Below are positions 1-10,700 of a stretch of DNA of 64,000 bases, in pieces. The stretch lies in contig CM054061.1 in assembly GCA_028641055.1 (NCBI GenBank), forward strand, positions 34,715,877-34,779,876. Reading direction: 5' to 3'. Under the pieces are notes generated by a model. That model was not told where the DNA came from. It saw only the letters and a program-made list of their open reading frames with translations, and did no database searches. The DNA is from Alopecurus myosuroides. Lineage: Eukaryota; Streptophyta; Magnoliopsida; Poales; Poaceae. How positions within the stretch are numbered: position 1 is the first letter of the stretch; every line of letters begins with the position of its first letter. A program made the translations under genes and the position numbers.

Positions 1-1198
1 CAAAGGGATACTCTATCATCAACGGGGAACTATATAAGAGAAGCGCAGCTGGGGTCTTTTTACGCTGCGTAGCGCCAGAAGAAGGCCGACAGATTCTCAA
101 GGAAATACATGAAGGCGACTGTGGACATCACGCATCCACAAGATCTCTCGTGGCTAAAGCTTATCGACACGGATTTTTCTGGCTCACGGCTCTAGCAGAT
201 GCGGAGCGATTAGTAGCAAGGTGTGACGGATGTCAAAGGTACGCTCGCCAAACCCATGTGCCGGCTATGGAGTTACGGGCCATCCCGTTAACTTGGCCGT
301 TCGCTGTCTGGGGTATGGACATGGTTGGCCCCTTTCACATGTCACCATGCAAGAAGACACATCTTTTGGTGGCTATTGATAAGTTTACCAAGTGGGTTGA
401 GGTTATGCCAGTTACTAATTGCGAATCAGCCACAGCAGTCAAGTTCCTGAAGAGAATTATCTACCGGTTCGGGTATCCCCACAGCATAATTACCGACAAT
501 AGAACCAACATGTCCCTTGGTGAGATGGAAAAGTTCTGTGGCAACAATGGAATCCGACTTGACGTCGCGTCAGTGGCTCATCCGCAGGCCAACGGACAAG
601 TGGAGAGGGCAAATCAAGAATTGCTACGCGGGTTAAAACCAAGACTACGAGTCCCCTGTATCAGGGCAGCTGGCGCATGGGTCGAAGAACTCCCTTCTGT
701 GGTTTGGGGCATCAATACTACGCCTAATAGATCTACTCAGATGACACCCTTCTTCATGGTCTATGGCGCGGAGGCAGTACTACCGAGTGATATTATCCAT
801 GATTCACCACGAGTGTCAGCATACGTCGAAGTGGAGAATGAAAAAACCCGGCAAGACGCCGTGGATATGTTAGAAGAGCAAAGGGAACAAGCCCTGGAAA
901 GATCAGCCGTATATCAGCAGGATTTACGAAGGTATCATAGCCGGCACGTGAAACCCGGGTCTTCCAGGAAGGAGACCTGGTTTTGCGCCTGGTACAGTCA
1001 AACGAAGGAAAGCACAAGTTATCACCACCTTGGGAAGGACCGTTTATCATAAGCCGGAATTTGCATAATGGGTCATACTACTTGATAGATGCAAGGGAAG
1101 AGTCGATCACAGTTAATGACACTGCTCACACCACTTCATCTATGCAAGAAAGAGACAGACCGTGGAACGTGGCTCAGCTACGTCCATATTATACTTAG
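1..1198 (+). pseudogene. gypsy pol C-terminus: integrase, frameshifted
   Basis: This is the end of a gypsy polyprotein, read in frame from position 3. It starts with the integrase HHCC zinc finger (His pair near 126-131, CDGC at 221-232). The DDE core follows: Asp at 318-320, Asp at 495-497 and Glu at 603-605, with 35 residues between the second Asp and the Glu, the classic DD35E spacing. The C-terminal part has the GPF motif of the GPY/F module and ends in LRPYYT-stop at 1198. Around 955-990 the frame shifts: the 5' part runs on to a stop at 1052 in one frame, while the conserved C-terminus continues in another. The second Asp is followed by N-R where an N-G pair is usual. Integrase inserts the cDNA into host chromatin; this copy should make a truncated protein. 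Confidence 0.9.
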
Positions 1199-2293
1199 CA
1201 AAAATTGTATTGGCATTGAATGATGTAATAGGCAGCAGGTTTTCAGACGTACTCTTTTCCTATCCAGGGTACCTTTGGGGACTGGACGGGTTTTTAATGA
1301 GGCGGCTTGCTCAATATGATGCGCTCAATATGATGCGCACAATATGATAGGTTTTTTTCCTATCAAGTAAAGAGGTGATTATCAAGAAAAGAGATGGTTA
1401 TTATCAGGTTATGTACGCTCAATATGATGCGTATATCTAGGTCTTGGGGGCTGGTCGCTTGAATAGCACAGTTACAAACTCAAAGACCCGGCCATGATGC
1501 CTATGAGTTATAAGGGCCGATTACTTGCAAACGAGTACGGCTACAATCTTATAACCGGACAAAGAAGTCCAAATTCCTTGGCTATTCTTACTTAAGCTCG
1601 ATGTGACTCGCATTAAAGTGGCATGATTTGTTCGCTTACGATTACAATCAGTCATGAAACCCGACGGGGCTTGAGTGGCTACGTTTTCGTATGGATGTAA
1701 CAACATGGTATCCACGCGAAAGCCGGCTTACAGTACAAGATAGTCAAAAGGGTCATCTAAACCACAAGTTATGCAGAGTACAAGGCTAAACAGCTGGAAA
1801 CTCAACGATTATTAAGCATAACTTCAAATCCTATGTGAAACAACTCAGGGATCTTTGTGAATTTAGCAGTAGGCAGGTCGTTCCCCTTTCAAGATCAAGT
1901 GTCCTAGACTTGGAGATCCGGGTCCGGGTGACTTGAAATCTTGAAAAGAGAAAAAATTGCTTATCTGTAGAATTCCAAAAACCCAAATATCCGAGTCTTG
2001 GGGACTTGGGGACTTAGAAGCAAATCCGCTTGTCAATACCCATGAGACCCGGAAAGCGAGTTTTCACAAAAGGAACAGTAAAGAAAGCCGGATATCGAGA
2101 ACAGATGAGCTCAATAATGGATAAACTTAAAAAGGCCGGAAGAGGCATAGAGTATATCAAGACCTTAGCGTGCATTACAAAATCTCGGCGAAAAGATATC
2201 AAAGGTGCACAGGCGCACCACCCAAAAAAAAAAAATTGTTTAAACAGCATGTTGCCCGACCGGCGCATAAGAAGAGGCATTAGAGATCAGATA
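1199..2293. other. Non-coding spacer between pol and the antisense gene
   Basis: No coding region is supported here. The spacer carries repeated short motifs. TTGGGG(A/G)CT occurs near 1274, 1443 and twice at 1996-2014, resembling the G-rich tract (CTGGGGACTAC) just before the 3' LTR. A 14-bp unit (TCAATATGATGCGC) is repeated in tandem at about 1311-1345, with another copy near 1410. Confidence 0.6.
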
Positions 2294-5200
2294 TCACTCG
2301 GCGTTCATCTTGGCCTTGCCCTTGCCATCATTGGTGGTAGCAGCAGCACCCGGATCAGCGGTACCAGCTCGTGCAGGAGGTGGGACGACTGGTGTCGAGG
2401 TAGCAGGGGCAGAGCCGGCTTCAGCTTGCTTCTTTGCAGCCTCCGCCCTCAGCGCAGCAGCTTCCTCCTTCCACCGAGCCAGCATATCATACGGCTCGGG
2501 AAGATCCGACTTAATTGCTACACCAGCAGCATCATATGCTGGAACAAGGATATTAACGTCCAGTTCATCAGCGATCACGCTGGCCAGGTAACGGACCTCC
2601 TTCTGGACGGCCTGAAAATCCTTCACTGAGAACTTGGACCCATCAAGCTTGAACTCTGGGAAGCCGCCCATGAGCTTCGCCAGTTCGAGCTTGGGGAAAT
2701 AAGCCTTGGCGAGTGCAAGCCCCCGGGTCATTCCAACCCGGCAAGACGAGCGTTTCCAGTGCCAAATCCACTCAGGAATAGTGGAGAAGGCATCCAGCAT
2801 CCTCTTCAGATCAACATGCCCTCTACCCGGCCACCGTAACTCCTCCAGGATCCATTTGGTTCCGGCACATAGCTGCCGGAGAACACTCTTCATGGTTTTC
2901 AGCTTGGCGATGTCATCCTCTTCCGGCATGGTTTCGTCCGGGCCTGAAGGAATGGAAACGTAAGTCGGGAACACCGTTGTTATCTATCAAAAGGGTAAAA
3001 CCGGAGGAGGAAACGTACCAAGTAAAGCACGATATGTGTCTGATATTTGGACGGAAAGGCTTGTTAGATCATCTTCGGCTTTGTGAGCCCTTTTCCTATA
3101 TTTCCTCATTATCAGCCTATTCCTCCTGGCCTCAGCTTCGGCTGCTTCACGCAAAGCTACCTCCTTTTCGATGAGCTTGGTGGCGTCTGCCAGTTTCTCC
3201 TCAGATTGAGTCACGAAAGACTGCATGCATGCAAACAAGGATCAGTCGGGTAGAGGAGCAAGTTATCAGGCGCTTGTATAATAAAGTCCCAAGCGAATTA
3301 TGAATCAATTCACTCGGAACTTGGGGACTGGACAAGGGCACAAGCAACATTAGTCGGATTTACCTCGTGCTTGGCTATTAAAGCTCCCAAGATGTTTTCT
3401 TTATTAGCCCTTAAAGTGCGCAGGGTTTCCAGCATCTGGGCAAACGTCAGTTCTTCGGATCGAGTACCGGAAGAGCCGGCAGCTTGGTCACCTGGTGGGG
3501 GGGCTCTCCCCGCCCTTGGAGTCGAGACCCGGACAGTTTGAGTACCCGGGTTGGGAGAACCCATCCTTGTATCCAGAACCTCGATCTCCTCGTCTACCGG
3601 TTCCGATGAGGAAGGAGATCCGGCGGCTCGGGGAAGCGAATTGTTCGGAGGGTCTTGTTCTTGGTTATTCGCCGTATCACCGCCAGTCGCGGCGTCTGCA
3701 TTATCAGTCGGCTTTTCCACCCGACGGTCATCTGTTTCTACGTTTTCCGGGTCACTGACGGTGACTTTAGTGCTGAAAGAAAGGTGAGAAAAGGCAGTTA
3801 TTAGTTATGACGGTGGCTTGAGTGGAAATTGGTCAGACGTAAAAGGAAATCATGTAACAAAAACTTACCCAGCGTTCACGGTGTAATCCGGCGGGAGCTC
3901 GCCGCTGGAAGCAGATGAGGTGGTCACAGGGACCACTAGCGGAACCTGGAATTGCCCGGCACGAGGGTGGTTAGGAGAAGGGTGGCGTTGAGGAGAGTCG
4001 GAAGGACGAGACAGAGGAGCGCTGGCACGAGGGACCGAGGGGGTAGAGATGCCCGGGTTAAGGGGATCTTCACCCGGGGAGCTCCGAGTTACTCTGCGCT
4101 TGGCTGGGAAAGAATCCTTCAAGCACGATGAATTTGATAATTGATGGTTAAGTCGTCGCATGGCGTCAAAGGAGTAGGGTTCAGAGGATAATGAGGAAAA
4201 AGGAACCTTGGACACTGCTCCCCTGGCCTTCCTCTTGGCTCCGACTGTTGCCTCTTGGTCACACTCGGTTGCCTCTGGATCATTCTCGTTGGTCTCACCT
4301 TCGTTCTCCAGCCCTGCGAACCGGGTGTGTGTTCGTTGGAAAAAAGGTAAACGGGAGGAAAATAATACAAGTAAAGGTATACAAATTCTGTGCAAATACC
4401 TTCACTATCATCAGCCGGCTCGTCCTCTTCTTCCGGGTCTCTGGAAGGGGGGAAGGGTTCAACTCTCCAGAAAGGGTCATCAGCCTAAGACAAAAGAATG
4501 AGATCAAGGGTTAGAAGCTGTATCAAGTCAAAATGTGGAAATAAGTTATGGATATCGGGTATTACCGCTGGAGCCGGGTTTTCCCGAGTAAACGGGGGTA
4601 ACCCGGTGATGCCCTTTATCACCTCCAGTTTCTCTGTTAAGAAGCCCTTGATGGTCTTGTTAGTATCGCCGGTCGCAAAGCTCTTGGTGGAGTAGCGGAG
4701 TGCATCTGTGGTGTGCCCCGAATACTCGCACATCAATTTGGTGCGGATGGAGTTGGGTTGGATCCGAAAATCAACCCATGTTTTTACTAAATTTAGCCCG
4801 AGGAGGCCTTGGGCTGAAAGGATGGCTATCTTGGCTAATGAGGGAAGGATCGCCTCCTTGTCTGAGTCTGGCGCAAAGGCATTGAAAGACTCGGAAGGTT
4901 CGAGGAGGTTTTCCGAGTAACCCGGCAGTTTCTTTTCGCCGTCTGGGGAGGTATCGTGGCAGTAAAAGAAAGACAGCTGCCAGTGTTTGACGTGGGAGTT
5001 TAAATTGAGAGTTGGCATCGGTGAATTCTTGCGGCGTTGGATGGATACCCCGCCGCAAGTAAGAAGTGCTCCGTCACCACTTTCGCGGCACGGCTTGCAC
5101 TGGAATAGTTCGATAAAGAGAGTCAGACTTGGCGGTATGCACAAGTACGACTCAGATAGAACGATGAAGTGGGTAATATTCAACATAGAGTTAGGCCCTA

Positions 5201-5495
5201 TGTCGAATACCCGGAGGCCATAATGACTCAAGACCTCCCTGAAGAAAGGGTGACCCGGAGGACGAAATCCCCGGGTCACGTGTTCTACAAAGCAGATTAC
5301 CTCGTTATCAGCGGGCGTGGGCCGGGTCTCGTTGCCCGGCGCCCTCCAGTGAATGTCCTTCTGAGAAGGGAGAATTCCTAATTCGGCTAGCTCGTCCAAC
5401 TTGGCCTTCGTAGCTGTGGAACGCCCCCAGTTGGCAGATATGGTTTGGGTGGTCCTCGCCTGAGTCGGCTGTTTTCCTTGTCGTTTGGGAGCCAT
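2294..5495 (-). CDS. Antisense accessory gene of the gypsy element, six exons, 906 codons
   Basis: I place exons at 5495-4566, 4484-4400, 4313-3869, 3772-3364, 3220-3019 and 2943-2294. All five introns begin GT and end AG, and the phases agree at every junction (930+85+445+409+202+650 = 2721 bp, stop included), with no in-frame stop. Residues about 30-200 resemble the 'putative gypsy type transposon' domain (Transposase_28, PF04195) found in antisense ORFs of Tat-type elements. An acidic linker follows (exon 2, EEEDEP), then a Ser/Pro/Thr-rich region (exons 3-4). Exon 5 is a Glu/Ala/Arg-rich segment likely to form a coiled coil, and exon 6 is helical with an Ala/Pro-rich tail. The start is ATG 5495, because the preceding codons lie behind a splice acceptor at 5504/5505. 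The molecular role of this family is unknown to me. The intact frame contrasts with the broken pol on the other strand. Confidence 0.8.
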
Positions 5496-5504
5496 GGGAT
5501 CAAC

Positions 5505-6022
5505 CTGCAAAGCACAAGAGAAAGAGGCATAGGAAATAAGACCCGGGAGTGTTGGATTATCCGAGTATAAGGTATCAAGAAAGTATGAAGCGAAAAATTA
5601 TCCGGGTATCACGCTATGAGGTGGAGATTACAAGGTATCCGGGTGTTAAGTGCAATTGTGGAAATTATTGGTCACTTACGTATGGAAAAGCATTTGGGGA
5701 AGATGGATGGTTGCCCATGCGTATACTGCAAGCAAAATAGCTGGAAAAGGAAGGTTTTCCGGGTGTTAACGCGATGGGCGGAAAATTAAGGAGGAATGGA
5801 TCTAGATGGGAAAGTTTGCGAGCGATTTTACAGGAGATTTGGTGATTAGTAATGGTAGGAGGATGAGTTGTAATTATCTAGCAGGTGGTTAAAGGAGTTG
5901 GCAAGCATCGAATCGATCTAATTTGATGCAATCGGAAAAATGATTCACGGGTTGACCTAGATCCGATCCTGGATGAATTGAAAAATTGCGGGGCCAAATT
6001 AAAACGGCTGCAAGAGGCTTAC
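5505..6022 (-). other. Leader intron of the antisense gene (predicted)
   Basis: On the minus strand this stretch starts GTAAGCC (6022-6016) and ends TTTGCAG (5505), a canonical 518-bp intron whose acceptor lies 9 bases before the start codon at 5495. The upstream leader (about 6255-6023) is GC-rich and contains no ATG on the minus strand, so after splicing the first ATG would be the one at 5495. This is a prediction from sequence only. Confidence 0.6.
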
Positions 6023-6282
6023 CGGAGGGATTGGAGTCTAGCGCGACGGCGGCGACAGGCGTGGCTCGAATGCCCCTTTGCGGCTCTTGGCGCGGAGAAC
6101 GAAGGTGCGGCAGTCTAGCGCGACGGCGGCGCGAGATGGTTCGATGGCGAGCGCGGCCGGCGGCGACTTGGCTTCGATGGCGAGCGCAAGCTCCTTGCGG
6201 TGGCGCTGCGAGGGTGTACGGAGCAATGAAGGAAAGGGGAAGCTGAGGCGCAGTGATGAGTTTAGGGTTACCCTCTATGTGC

Positions 6283-6290
6283 TATTTATA
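6283..6290 (-). promoter_or_regulatory. TATA box of the antisense gene
   Basis: The minus strand reads TATAAATA here, the plant TATA consensus. Transcription would start near 6255 and run leftwards into the leader and the antisense gene. It lies inside the element, outside the LTR, so the gene would have its own promoter opposing LTR transcription. Confidence 0.6.
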
Positions 6291-6667
6291 AAGCAAGGGT
6301 GAGTCTATCTCAACGGCCGGAAGCCGGAAATCGTGGGATGACGGTTATCGACGTGGATTTTGCGAGATATGCGCCAAATATTGAGCAAGGCATTGGGATA
6401 AAAGAGAGAAGGGGATCAACCCCGTGATATCAGGATCGATTATCGAGTATGGGATCTTGACATTTTTATCAGGGTTTGGACCTGGAAAATTAAACCAATG
6501 AGTTTGGGGAAAGCCCGGGTTACTATATGGCCACCATGGAGTTAGGCCTAGCCACTTATCAAAGCATCTTAACCCGGCCTCCACGTGCCTATGTGTTTGA
6601 TATCTTTGCAGGGGATAGGGAGCGCTTCAAGGAGGATCCATGAAGCCCGGGCTATTCTGGGGACTAC

Positions 6668-7146
6668 TGATGGAGGGATGATAACCCGGTAGGCCAAACT
6701 CCAAGGAGTAACCCGGCCCAAGGGACGCTGTATAGGATCCGGCTAAGGATAAGGAAACTAGTGAAGGCCCCCGCTTGTAGGCCCAGTAACCCGGGTTGTG
6801 GGTTATGGTAGAGGAAAGTTAGGGTTTGTGCGCCGTGTCTGGGTAGGATCCGGGATGCGCCTTGGAGAATAAGTCAGGGGGTACGGGTGCTTTATAAACC
6901 GACCCCTAGGTCTAGTTTAGACAGAGATCTAAGAACCCTAACAATATCGCTTGATATCGAGCATCCAGTGTAATCCCAGAGTTGAGTTATTGTATCAAGA
7001 TCGGAGACTCGGCGACTTTGATTGCCGGCTACCAGATCGAATTGCACCATGTTTTCCTCTGAGCTAAACCCTCTCCCAAACACCTGTGTCGTCTTGCCCC
7101 AAGATCAGTTACCCCCGGTAACATCTGCCGTGATTATCCCACGACA
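6668..7146 (+). mobile_element. 3' LTR of the gypsy element (479 bp)
   Basis: The LTR starts TGATGG right after a G-rich tract (CTGGGGACTAC, ending 6667) and ends CCACGACA at 7146, giving TG...CA termini. It contains a TATA box at 6891-6898. The boundaries come from the termini and the preceding tract, because no second LTR is in the window for comparison. Confidence 0.7.
6891..6898 (+). promoter_or_regulatory. LTR TATA box
   Basis: TTTATAAA lies about 220 bp into the LTR, a plausible position for the U3/R boundary. It would drive rightward transcription, here out of the element towards the array. Confidence 0.55.
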
Positions 7147-7675
7147 GTTTGCTTACGGGGCGTCGAGCACTGGTGCACGCCGACGAAATCGGCGGCAACG
7201 AGCGCACGGGCCCGGCGCCCTTCCGCGACGAGCGCATCTGCCGCGCTTCGCGCGAGCGCGTGGGGTCGAGGAGGTGGTGCTTGCCGGTGGACCGGCGTCC
7301 TGTTCCATTCCGCACGCCCTTCTCCGATGGGAGATGAACGACGTTGTGCTTCCGTACGTTCCTATCTCCTCTCTCTTAATTCTTTTGTGGTGTGCAGAAA
7401 AGCTTCTTGGCCGTAATTTGGGGATCTAGGGTTTTGCCAGGAGGGGATTTGTGCTTCTGTTTCTAATTAATTTCGCACTCCCCTCCTTCTAATTGCTTAA
7501 ACATGACTAACAGGTGATAAAAATAATAAACCAAAATATAATTTGCTTAATTAAATTTGATCCACATCATTAACAGTGCATGTTTAGGGAGCAATTAGAT
7601 TAATCCGAGACTTAAAACCTGAACTTAATTGCCTAAATATGAACTTAAGTAAACAAAACTTGATGAACAGATCCA
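7147..7675. other. Unassigned flank between the LTR and the gap
   Basis: Positions 7147-7430 are GC-rich and look like a fragment of a coding or leader sequence, but I recognise no protein in any frame. Positions 7431-7675 are AT-rich with no feature I can support. The stretch ends at an assembly gap. Confidence 0.4.
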
Positions 7676-7775
7676 NNNNNNNNNNNNNNNNNNNNNNNNN
7701 NNNNNNNNNNNNNNNNNNNNNNNNNNNNNNNNNNNNNNNNNNNNNNNNNNNNNNNNNNNNNNNNNNNNNNNNNNN
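7676..7775. other. Assembly gap, 100 N
   Basis: Exactly 100 N bases are present, a conventional placeholder for a gap of unknown size. The array starts on the next base, so its true left end and its flank are missing. Confidence 0.97.
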
Positions 7776-10700
7776 GAAAACCTAGACCCGCAGGAGAAAT
7801 AACGGACTTATACGGATACACGCGGTAACGGCGTCGAAAGGGGGTAGCATTGTGGAACCAGCTGCTTGTTTGTGTTAGGTTAGCCCATAGGAACATAAAA
7901 CAAGTTGGTAGAACCCAACTCTTCGGAAGATTCCCGATGTTTCGTCCGATAAGGGACTTTCACCCTATAAGCGCATGTAAACTCACGAGGGAGAAACGGA
8001 CGCCGGTGAAGCGGGTCACACCACGGAGTGCAATATTTGCCATCCAAAGACCACAACACACATATAATAACATGGTATGCCACCCTCTAGCTTGTGAAAG
8101 GTTCCGGACGCTCCGTAGCCCCCCTCCGGTGAAAACCTAGACCCGCAGGAGAAATACCGGACTTATACGGATACACGCGGTAACGGCGTCGAAAGGGGGT
8201 AGCATTGTGGAACCAGCTGCTTTTTTGTGTTAGGGTATCCCATAGGAACATAAAACAAGTTGGTAGAACCCAACTCTTCGGAAGATTCCCGACGTTTCGT
8301 CCGATAAGGGAGTTTCACCCTATAAGCGCATGTAAACTCACGAGGGAGAAACGGACGTCGGTGAAGCGGGTCACACCCCGGAGTGCCATCTTTGCCATCC
8401 AAAGACCACAACACACATATAATAACATGGTATGGCACCCTCTAGCTTGTGAAAGGTTCCGGACGCTCCGTAGCCCCCCTCCGGTGAAAACCTAGACCCG
8501 CAGGAGAAATACCGGACTTATACGGATACACGCGGTAACGGCGTCGAAAGGGGGTAGCATTGTGGAACCAGCTGCTTTTTTGTGTTAGGGTATCCCATAG
8601 GAACATAAAACAAGTTGGTAGAACCCAACTCTTCGGAAGATTCCCGACGTTTCGTCCGATAAGGGAGTTTCACCCTATAAGCGCATGTAAACTCACGAGG
8701 GAGAAACGGACGTCGGTGAAGCGGGTCACACCCCGGAGTGCCATCTTTGCCATCCAAAGACCACAACACACATATAATAACATGGTATGGCACCCTCTAG
8801 CTTGTGAAAGGTTCCGGACGCTCCGTAGCCCCCCTCCGGTGAAAACCTAGACCCGCAGGACAAATACCGGACTTATACGGATACACGCGGTAACGGCGTC
8901 GAAAGGGGGTAGCATTGTGGAACCAGCTGCTTTTTTGTGTTAGGGTATCCCATAGGAACATAAAACAAGTTGGTACAACCCAACTCTTCGGAAGATTCCC
9001 GACGTTTCGTCCGATAAGGGAGTTTCACCCTATAAGCGCATGTAAACTCACGAGGGAGAAACGGACGTCGGTGAAGCGGGTCACACCCCGGAGTGCCATC
9101 TTTGCCATCCAAAGACCACAACACACATATAATAACATGGTATGGCACCCTCTAGCTTGTGAAAGGTTCCGGACGCTCCGTAGCCCCCCTCCGGTGAAAA
9201 CCTAGACCCGCAGGAGAAATACCGGACTTATACGGATACACGCGGTAACGGCGTCGAAAGGGGGTAGCATTGTGGAACCAGCTGCTTTTTTGTGTTAGGG
9301 TATCCCATAGGAACATAAAACAAGTTGGTAGAACCCAACTCTTCGGAAGATTCCCGACGTTTCGTCCGATAAGGGAGTTTCACCCTATAAGCGCATGTAA
9401 ACTCACGAGGGAGAAACGGACGTCGGTGAAGCGGGTCACACCCCGGAGTGCCATCTTTGCCATCCAAAGACCACAACACACATATAATAACATGGTATGG
9501 CACCCTCTAGCTTGTGAAAGGTTCCGTACGCTCCGTAGCCCCCCTCCGGTGAAAACCTAGACCCGCAGGAGAAATACCGGACTTATACGGATACACGCGG
9601 TAACGGCGTCGAAAGGGGGTAGCATTGTGGAACCAGCTGCTTTTTTGTGTTAGGGTATCCCATAGGAACATAAAACAAGTTGGTAGAACCCAACTCTTCG
9701 GAAGATTCCCGACGTTTCGTCCGATAAGGGAGTTTCACCCTATAAGCGCATGTAAACTCACGAGGGAGAAACGGACGTCGGTGAAGCGGGTCACACCCCG
9801 GAGTGCCATCTTTGCCATCCAAAGACCACAACACACATATAATAACATGGTATGGCACCCTCTAGCTTGTGAAAGGTTCCGGACGCTCCGTAGCCCCCCT
9901 CCGGTGAAAACCTAGACCCGCAGGAGAAATACCGGACTTATACGGATACACGCGGTAACGGCGTCGAAAGGGGGTAGCATTGTGGAACCAGCTGCTTTTT
10001 TGTGTTAGGGTATCCCATAGGAACATAAAACAAGTTGGTAGAACCCAACTCTTCGGAAGATTCCCGACGTTTCGTCCGATAAGGGAGTTTCACCCTATAA
10101 GCGCATGTAAACTCACGAGGGAGAAACGGACGTCGGTGAAGCGGGTCACACCCCGGAGTGCCATCTTTGCCATCCAAAGACCACAACACACATATAATAA
10201 CATGGTATGGCACCCTCTAGCTTGTGAAAGGTTCCGGACGCTCCGTAGCCCCCCTCTGGTGAAAACCTAGACCCGCAGGAGAAATACCGGACTTATACGG
10301 ATACACGCGGTAACGGCGTCGAAAGGGGGTAGCATTGTGGAACCAGCTGCTTTTTTGTGTTAGGGTATCCCATAGGAACATAAAACAAGTTGGTAGAACC
10401 CAACTCTTCGGAAGATTCCCGACGTTTCGTCCGATAAGGGAGTTTCACCCTATAAGCGCATGTAAACTCACGAGGGAGAAACGGACGTCGGTGAAGCGGG
10501 TCACACCCCGGAGTGCCATCTTTGCCATCCAAAGACCACAACACACATATAATAACATGGTATGGCACCCTCTAGCTTGTGAAAGGTTCCGGACGCTCCG
10601 TAGCCCCCCTCCGGTGAAAACCTAGACCCGCAGGAGAAATACCGGACTTATACGGATACACGCGGTAACGGCGTCAAAAGGGGGTAGCATTGTGGAACCA

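Larger units (their letters stand above)
1..7146 (+). mobile_element. Ty3/gypsy LTR retrotransposon, Tat/Retand-like, 3' part
   Basis: The order seen is integrase end on the plus strand, about 1.1 kb of non-coding DNA, a spliced gene on the opposite strand, and then a 3' LTR. An extra antisense gene between pol and the 3' LTR is a known hallmark of the Tat/Retand branch of plant gypsy elements, so the lineage is inferred from architecture. The 5' LTR, gag, protease, reverse transcriptase and RNase H lie upstream of the window, so the target-site duplication cannot be checked. The integrase is frameshifted, so this copy is not autonomous for pol, but the antisense gene is open throughout. Confidence 0.85.

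Noticed and set aside
2030..2629. 200-codon plus-strand open frame and other plus-strand frames over 2300-5400
   Set aside because: These are shadows opposite the antisense gene, whose splice phases and domain match support the minus strand.
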